From contig JAGKWQ010000017.1 of NCBI GenBank assembly GCA_021151825.1, positions 5,017 through 69,016 of the forward strand: a DNA stretch of 64,000 nucleotides. Direction: 5' to 3'. Source of the stretch: Cellvibrionaceae bacterium. Lineage in GTDB: Bacteria > Pseudomonadota > Gammaproteobacteria > Pseudomonadales > Cellvibrionaceae. A program made the translations under genes and the position numbers. Positions within the stretch are counted from its first letter, which is position 1. Every line of letters starts with the position of its first letter. Under the pieces are notes generated by a model, which saw only the letters and a program-made list of their open reading frames with translations, made no database searches and was not told the DNA's origin. Below are positions 59,199 through 64,000 of the stretch, one piece after another.

Positions 59199-61463
59199 AT
59201 GAATAACATGCAACAGACCCGCTTGAAAAACTACACACGCCGCTTATTACCCTTAGCGATTGCCTTATCAACCCTTGGCGCCGCAACTGCACAAGCCCAA
59301 ACATTAATATGGAGTGATGAATTTAATGGCACCCAGCTGGATTTGAATGCCTGGAATATCGAAACCGGTACCGGTATTAATGGTGATTGGGGCACGGGTC
59401 AATTGGATCGTGCAACAGATCGCCCGGAAAATATCAGTATCAAACAGGGAATTGCCGGTGCTGATGGTGGTGCGTTATCTATCACTACACGCAAAGAATT
59501 TTATATCGATAAGGATTACACCAGCGGTCGCATCAACACCGCCGGTAAAGTCGCTTTCGGCCCCGGTTATAAAATTGAAGCGCGTGTATGGGCGAAGGAC
59601 GTGAAATATAAAGGGCAGGGCTTTGCATTCTGGATGATGCCCAATGAAATTCCGGCTGGTGAAGATCACCTGATGTGGCCACAAGGTGGCGAAGTGGACA
59701 TTATGGAATATGTCGGCTCAATTCCATTTCATAATTTGGGTACTGTTCACTACGCCTGGTTTTGGGAAAATAATGCGTACCAGGATTGGAACCACGGTCA
59801 CCTCGGTGGTTACTACAGCTTTAAAGACAAGCAAGGTCCCGATGAACCCGAATGGATTCAAGTCGATCTGGGTAGCGCGCAAGCGTTTAATCAAGTGGTA
59901 TTAAATTGGGAAGGGGCTTACGGAAAAACCTACAAAATTCAAACATCCAATGATCAGGTAAATTGGACGGATGTTTATGCCACGACAACAGGCGACGGCG
60001 GTATTGATGTTATCAACGCAAATGGCAATGGCCGTTACGTGCGTATGTACGGCACCGAGCGCGCAACCGAGTGGAGTTATTCGCTGTTTGAATTTGAAAT
60101 CAAAAATTCTGCTGGCACTAATCTCGCATTGAATCGCCCCGTTACTGTTTCTTCATTACAGGCACCGGATTTATCGGCAGCAAATGCGGTAGATGGTCAA
60201 ACCTCTACGCGTTGGAGCAGCAATTTACGCAATCCCGGTTACGGCAATTATCCGCCACTCGCGAACGATCAGAATGCAGGAAGTTGGGGCTGGCATACGT
60301 ACGGTGTTAACTGGCACAACGACCGCATTGAATTTTATGTCGATGGCAATGTGTATCACATCCATTATTTAAATGATGGCGGTGCATTTCCGCCTGCAGA
60401 TGGCGGTGATGCGGCGCGCACGGAAATTCGTAACGGCAAACGCACTTATGTTTCTGAATATTCCAATCACTTTCCTGAGTGGCATCCGTTCGAGCATCAA
60501 ATGTATTTAATTTTAAGTTCGGGTGTGGGTGGTCAATCCGGTTTCACTTACGGTGGTGGAATTGTTCCGGAAGCGGTGTTCCCTGCATCGACATTAATCG
60601 ACTGGGTGCGCGTGTATTCTTTGGGTGGTGGCAAGCCTCCTGTGTTGCCACCAACTACTCCAACTACACCGGGGGATAACACCAATCTCGCGTTAAATAA
60701 ACCAGCCGTTGCATCTTCATCAGAAAATGATGGCATGTCAGCAGCACAAGCGGTCGATGGTAATACCAATTCACGTTGGGCGAGCCAATGGACCGATGCA
60801 CAATGGATTTATGTGGACCTTGGCAGCAGCAAAACTATTAATCGCGTGTTATTAAAATGGGAAGCGGCGTACGGCAAGTCCTATCAAATTCAAGTGTCGG
60901 AAGACAAAGTGAATTGGACCAACATTTATTCCACGACAACCGGTGACGGCGGTGTGGATGATATTACTGCATCAGGTACTGGCCGCTATGTGCGCGTGAA
61001 CGGCACGCAACGCGGAACCGGTTATGGTTATTCATTGTTTGATTTTGAAGTGTATGGCGGCGGCGGAATTACTCCACCGGCTAATACCAACAAAGCGTTG
61101 AATAAACCGGCAACTTCATCCAGCGATGAAGGCGCTGCATGGAATGCTGCGCAAGCGGTAGATGGTAATGTAAATACCCGTTGGGCAAGCCAATGGAGTG
61201 ACCCTCAATGGATTAAAGTGGATCTTGGTTCGGTACAAAGCATCAGCCGCGTAAAACTGAATTGGGAAGGTGCTTTTGGCAAAAATTATCAAGTGCAAAC
61301 ATCAACCGATAATGTGACCTGGACAACCATCCACACAGTTACGAATGGTGATGGTGCAATTGATGATTTAACGGTAAGTGGTTCGGGCCGTTATGTGCGC
61401 ATTAACGGTACTGCGCGCGGCACGGGTTACGGCTATTCGCTGTGGGATTTTGAAGTGTATTGA
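59199..61463 (+). CDS. Secreted GH16 glucanase with a discoidin domain inserted in the catalytic fold
   Basis: 754 residues. The signal peptide ends ATAQAQ (about 34). The GH16 domain starts near 37 (LIWSDEFNG), with catalytic Glu165, Asp167 and Glu170 in GGEVDIMEYVG. At about residue 215 the catalytic fold is interrupted for about 130 residues by an F5/8-type sequence, then resumes with GSWGWHTYGVNWHNDRIEFY and ends near 476 (STLIDWVRVYSLGG). A Pro/Thr linker leads to two normal F5/8 domains (about 495-622 and 630-754). The glucanase reading comes from the GH16 signature and neighbours. The insert is in unusual order (see separate entry). It is the last gene of the glucan region and is followed by a terminator. 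Confidence 0.9.
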   Translation: MNNMQQTRLKNYTRRLLPLAIALSTLGAATAQAQTLIWSDEFNGTQLDLNAWNIETGTGINGDWGTGQLDRATDRPENISIKQGIAGADGGALSITTRKEFYIDKDYTSGRINTAGKVAFGPGYKIEARVWAKDVKYKGQGFAFWMMPNEIPAGEDHLMWPQGGEVDIMEYVGSIPFHNLGTVHYAWFWENNAYQDWNHGHLGGYYSFKDKQGPDEPEWIQVDLGSAQAFNQVVLNWEGAYGKTYKIQTSNDQVNWTDVYATTTGDGGIDVINANGNGRYVRMYGTERATEWSYSLFEFEIKNSAGTNLALNRPVTVSSLQAPDLSAANAVDGQTSTRWSSNLRNPGYGNYPPLANDQNAGSWGWHTYGVNWHNDRIEFYVDGNVYHIHYLNDGGAFPPADGGDAARTEIRNGKRTYVSEYSNHFPEWHPFEHQMYLILSSGVGGQSGFTYGGGIVPEAVFPASTLIDWVRVYSLGGGKPPVLPPTTPTTPGDNTNLALNKPAVASSSENDGMSAAQAVDGNTNSRWASQWTDAQWIYVDLGSSKTINRVLLKWEAAYGKSYQIQVSEDKVNWTNIYSTTTGDGGVDDITASGTGRYVRVNGTQRGTGYGYSLFDFEVYGGGGITPPANTNKALNKPATSSSDEGAAWNAAQAVDGNVNTRWASQWSDPQWIKVDLGSVQSISRVKLNWEGAFGKNYQVQTSTDNVTWTTIHTVTNGDGAIDDLTVSGSGRYVRINGTARGTGYGYSLWDFEVY
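59841..60225 (+). other. Inserted, apparently circularly permuted F5/8 (discoidin) domain
   Basis: Codons of about residues 215-343 of the GH16 protein. The insert opens with EWIQVDLGSAQAFNQVVLNW and runs to YSLFEFEI, which is the later two-thirds of an F5/8 domain. After a three-residue link (SAG) it continues with TNLALNRPVTVSS to VDGQTSTRWSSN, which is the first third. The two C-terminal F5/8 domains of the same protein have the normal order. The break falls between the RWAS and QWI strands, and F5/8 domain ends lie close in space, so a permuted fold is feasible. Confidence 0.75.
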
Positions 61464-61486
61464 TTCTGACTTTAATCCTGAAAAAG

Positions 61487-61509
61487 AGGCGGCTTTTGCC
61501 GCCTTTTTT
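61487..61509 (+). terminator. Terminator after GH16
   Basis: AGGCGGC and GCCGCCT pair around TTTT, followed by six Ts. Confidence 0.92.
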
Positions 61510-61661
61510 GTGTCTGCAATAAAAGTAAATGGATTTAATGTCCGGTATTTATTGTCAGTGTAGAAACGCCTGGAATTTACCCGGTAATTTGTATCGCTAA
61601 AAACACCAGATAACGGCAATGTTTTTTTGAATTTATTAGTTTCTATCTGAGGGGAGTACCA

Positions 61662-62057
61662 ATGAATCTTCTTGTTAATATCGATGTGCCCGATATGCAA
61701 CGCGCCATTGATTTCTATAGTTCAGCGTTTGATCTGCAACTTAACCGACAATTAGACGATGATGTTGCGGAGCTGACAGGCGCATCGGCAACCATTTACC
61801 TTTTAAAAAAAGATGAAGGTTCTACATGCTCAAAATATTCAACGCAAACCCGCCGCTACCAACGGCATTGGACACCCGTTCACTTTGATGTTGTGGTTGA
61901 TGATATTTGGCAAGCTACCGAACGCGTAGTAAGTGCAGGAGCGATGATCGAATCAGAATGCAGCGAATGGCGGCAGTCAAAATGCATTACTTTTTCAGAC
62001 CCTTTCGGCCATGGTTTTTGTTTGATTGAGTTTGAAAAGGATACTTACAGCACATAA
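61662..62057 (+). CDS. VOC/glyoxalase-fold protein
   Basis: 131-residue single VOC domain. Family segments are the N-terminal NLLVNIDVPDMQRAIDFYS and the C-terminal FSDPFGHGFCLIEFEK, with a His in TPVHFDVVVDD and the terminal Glu as candidate metal ligands. GGGGAG precedes the ATG. VOC proteins range from glyoxalases to resistance proteins, so no substrate is claimed. Confidence 0.85.
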   Translation: MNLLVNIDVPDMQRAIDFYSSAFDLQLNRQLDDDVAELTGASATIYLLKKDEGSTCSKYSTQTRRYQRHWTPVHFDVVVDDIWQATERVVSAGAMIESECSEWRQSKCITFSDPFGHGFCLIEFEKDTYST

Positions 62058-62103
62058 ACTACTGGCTTACGTGGTGTTGTAATACGGTTAGGGTCTGTGC
62101 AGT

Positions 62104-62376
62104 ATGATTCAGGAATTAATTCTCTGGTACATTCTCGGTTTTGCTGCCTATTGGATTCTGCTGTTTAAGTGGGATGCAAACCGCTGGAGGGATAAAGGTA
62201 TAGCAAACCGAAATCTTATTATTTGGTTATTCTTTGCAATCCTGGGGCCGATGTATCAATTAATAACTTACAACAATGCTTCATCCATTTACAATCTGGG
62301 CTGGTATTCCGCATTTTATGGTGGAATTATTATGGCTTATTTGTTTCATCGTTACCGGTTTTGCAAGAATTTATAA
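62104..62376 (+). CDS. Small hypothetical membrane protein
   Basis: Unrecognised 90-residue protein with three predicted membrane segments (about 4-20, 39-55 and 66-82). Charged residues lie between the first two (KWDANRWRDKG) and at the C-terminus (HRYRFCKN). It starts 46 bases after the VOC gene without a clear ribosome-binding site. No family assigned. Confidence 0.6.
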   Translation: MIQELILWYILGFAAYWILLFKWDANRWRDKGIANRNLIIWLFFAILGPMYQLITYNNASSIYNLGWYSAFYGGIIMAYLFHRYRFCKNL

Positions 62377-62393
62377 AATTACTTCAGAGAATT

Positions 62394-63605
62394 TTATAAT
62401 GAGTTAATCCAGTGTATTTGTTTTGGTAAACAGACGTTGCGTAAGTCATAGTTATCAATAATAAAATTTCGTGCATTTTCTCCTATTCTTTTCCTTTCTT
62501 GCGGATTTTCTAATAGCTGTATTACGGTTGCTGCGAGTTTCTCGGCATCAAAGAAATTAATGAGCATGCCGGTTTCATCATTGCTGATAACTTCTTTTAC
62601 CGGTGCGGTATCACTGGCCACTATCGCGCAACCGCAGCTCATTGCTTCTAAAAGACTCCAGCTCAATACAAAGGGGTATGTCAGATAAACGTGAACGCTG
62701 GATATCTGCAATAACGTAATAAAATCTTTATAGTTTACTTTTCCTGCAAAGTGCACCCGATTGAGGTCAATTTTATTTTTCACTTCCGTAAAAAATAAAT
62801 TTTTCCAGCTTGTGCCTGTTGGTGACTTGGCTCCATAACTCACTTCATCTCCACCAACAATAATAATTTTTGCGTTAGGTCTGTCTTGCAATATTTTAGC
62901 GAGAGAACGCATAAAAATGTGATAGCCCCGCAAAGGCTCCAGATTGCGGTTAACAAAAGTGATGACTTCATCGGACTTACTAATTCGTAGGCCTGCTATA
63001 TCCAATGCAGCGTTGATGTTTGGCGCAGCGAATTGAGTGTCTATGCCATCATGGATTACATCGATTTTTGGTTGAAAGAATTCAGGGAATGTTGATTTCT
63101 GATAGAGGGTTGGTGATAAGCCGCGCGTGGCATTGAGCAAATGCAAATCATGATTGGCATTTTTCATTCGTAAACGTGCTGCCATGCCAGGTTCCTGATT
63201 GTTGAATTCAGGATCAAATCCTACATCGCCATCGTTCGCATTATAGTAATACTCACAATAGACGAGCAGTTTGGCTGCCGGCCAAACGTCTTTTAAAAAT
63301 AGACTTTCTCCCCAACCGGGGTGAGCAAAAATAATATCGGGATAATAACCTTGGTGTTTTAATTGCAATGCTGCGTAATAAGCAGCTTCACCTCTGATAG
63401 TTTTGGTTTCCAAATCAATCAGCCAGGGATGTATATCTTTTGTGCTCCCACGATTGATCTTATAACGGGAAGTTTGGATTCCTTCCGGAATTTGACGATT
63501 GCTAATAGTTAACGTGCGCACCTCATTGCCGGAATGCTTAGCCAGTGCAGGGGCGAGATGAATAAATTGTCCAGGGAAGTTCTGGTGAATAAAAAGCAAC
63601 TTCAT
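62394..63605 (-). CDS. GT4-type glycosyltransferase
   Basis: 403-residue GT-B fold enzyme. The N-terminal acceptor domain starts MKLLFIHQNFPGQFIHLAPAL; the C-terminal donor domain has FVNRNLEPLRGYHIFMRSLA, HFAGKVNYKDFITLLQ and the E-x7-E-like sugar-nucleotide site around SWSLLEAMSCGCAIVASDTA. There is no membrane segment. Neighbours do not indicate a polysaccharide assembly locus except the secretion gene beyond it; the acceptor is unknown. Confidence 0.9.
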   Translation of the reverse strand: MKLLFIHQNFPGQFIHLAPALAKHSGNEVRTLTISNRQIPEGIQTSRYKINRGSTKDIHPWLIDLETKTIRGEAAYYAALQLKHQGYYPDIIFAHPGWGESLFLKDVWPAAKLLVYCEYYYNANDGDVGFDPEFNNQEPGMAARLRMKNANHDLHLLNATRGLSPTLYQKSTFPEFFQPKIDVIHDGIDTQFAAPNINAALDIAGLRISKSDEVITFVNRNLEPLRGYHIFMRSLAKILQDRPNAKIIIVGGDEVSYGAKSPTGTSWKNLFFTEVKNKIDLNRVHFAGKVNYKDFITLLQISSVHVYLTYPFVLSWSLLEAMSCGCAIVASDTAPVKEVISNDETGMLINFFDAEKLAATVIQLLENPQERKRIGENARNFIIDNYDLRNVCLPKQIHWINSL

Positions 63606-63847
63606 AAATTGTCCACAAGATTAATAACTGCAATAGCCAGATTATAAAATTATTATTCCATGTATTGATCATTCTTTGTTAGCCGAAATAGAGTGATTAC
63701 TTAATTTCAGGTAAATGAAAGAACGTATATTTTTTTAATCTAGCCAAGCCAATGATTTTTATTGCCTGTTGTTGAAAATAATTTATTCTGGGCTAAATTT
63801 GCCGGATGGCAATAACGAATAATTGATCAAAGAAGTAATAGGATATC

Positions 63848-64000
63848 ATGGACACAGGTTTACAGTGCTTGGTAGCACTCGCAGGGTTTCATCAGCTTCC
63901 AGCTGATGCCGCACAGCTCTCCCACCAATTCGCCACACCCGGCCAACCATTCAGTAACACCGATATTCTGCGCGCTGCCAAGGCGCTGACCTTCAAAGCA
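63848..64000 (+). CDS. Type I secretion ABC transporter, first 51 codons (cut by window end)
   Basis: ATG 63848 follows an AGGA site. The open frame runs off the window with no stop. The 51 residues begin MDTGLQCLVALAGFHQLPAD and continue to DILRAAKALTFKA. This is the N-terminal C39-like domain of HlyB/LapB/RtxB-type permease-ATPases. The catalytic Cys position of true C39 peptidases reads Thr here (DTGLQ), so it would be a non-cleaving domain that binds an RTX-type substrate. Membrane and ATPase parts lie outside the window. Confidence 0.8.
   Translation, partial: MDTGLQCLVALAGFHQLPADAAQLSHQFATPGQPFSNTDILRAAKALTFKA

Overview
The window looks like chromosome from a polysaccharide-degrading gammaproteobacterium of the Cellvibrio/Saccharophagus type. 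This is inferred from secreted glucanases joined by poly-serine linkers, repeated carbohydrate-binding modules, LacI/AraC/PadR-type control sites and a typical gammaproteobacterial housekeeping set. I see no tRNA, rRNA, CRISPR array, insertion sequence or phage genes.

Layout. 1-8.2 kb is core: the 3' end of ftsK, then lolA, rarA, crcB and serS in one direction, followed by cysG and a convergent TerC/Alx membrane protein. The TerC/Alx leader matches the yybP-ykoY manganese riboswitch. 8.6-11.1 kb holds a small unknown protein and a YdeP-type molybdopterin oxidoreductase. 11.3-15.8 kb has a lipoprotein, a candidate small RNA whose promoter is embedded in a LacI-type palindrome, serC, serA, a Nif3-like protein and a Nudix hydrolase. 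15.9-20.6 kb is a lipid unit (acyl-CoA dehydrogenase, acyl-CoA ligase, patatin). 20.6-22.8 kb is cysI with its DUF934 partner; with cysG this supplies sulfite reduction and its siroheme. 23-31.8 kb holds a pseudouridine synthase, a GH16-like lipoprotein under the same LacI-type palindrome, acetate symporter actP with its DUF485 partner, a DesK/DesR-like two-component pair, an SPFH/ribbon-helix-helix operon and a GntR regulator. 31.8-32.4 kb contains a second candidate small RNA and two more terminators. 32.4-38.2 kb has a DUF349 coiled-coil protein and YdiJ.

38.9-44.4 kb is the most unusual signalling region. A FeeM/LuxI-like acyltransferase is followed two bases later by a multi-pass membrane histidine kinase. 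Next comes a response regulator with a long insertion in its receiver and an unrecognised output domain. Divergent to these is a protein joining a kinase-like His motif to a receiver with no ATPase domain. A TonB-dependent receptor follows. I infer a self-contained signal-synthase/phosphorelay system; no step is proven from sequence alone.

46.8-61.5 kb is a PadR/HAAS pair and then a beta-1,3-glucan degradation region. It includes a 1450-residue enzyme with both GH16 and GH128 catalytic domains, a GH5 enzyme, and a GH16 enzyme whose catalytic domain is interrupted by what reads as a circularly permuted F5/8 (discoidin) domain. A membrane-anchored AraC regulator lies divergent to the GH5 gene, and the GH5 and last GH16 genes share an upstream inverted repeat. 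Between the glucanases lie a chorismate-mutase-like gene, two unknown exported proteins and a Fic protein. The window closes with a VOC protein, a small membrane protein, a GT4 glycosyltransferase and the first 51 codons of a type I secretion ABC transporter.

All calls come from reading the sequence and the conceptual proteins. No database search was possible, so family names rest on recognised motifs.
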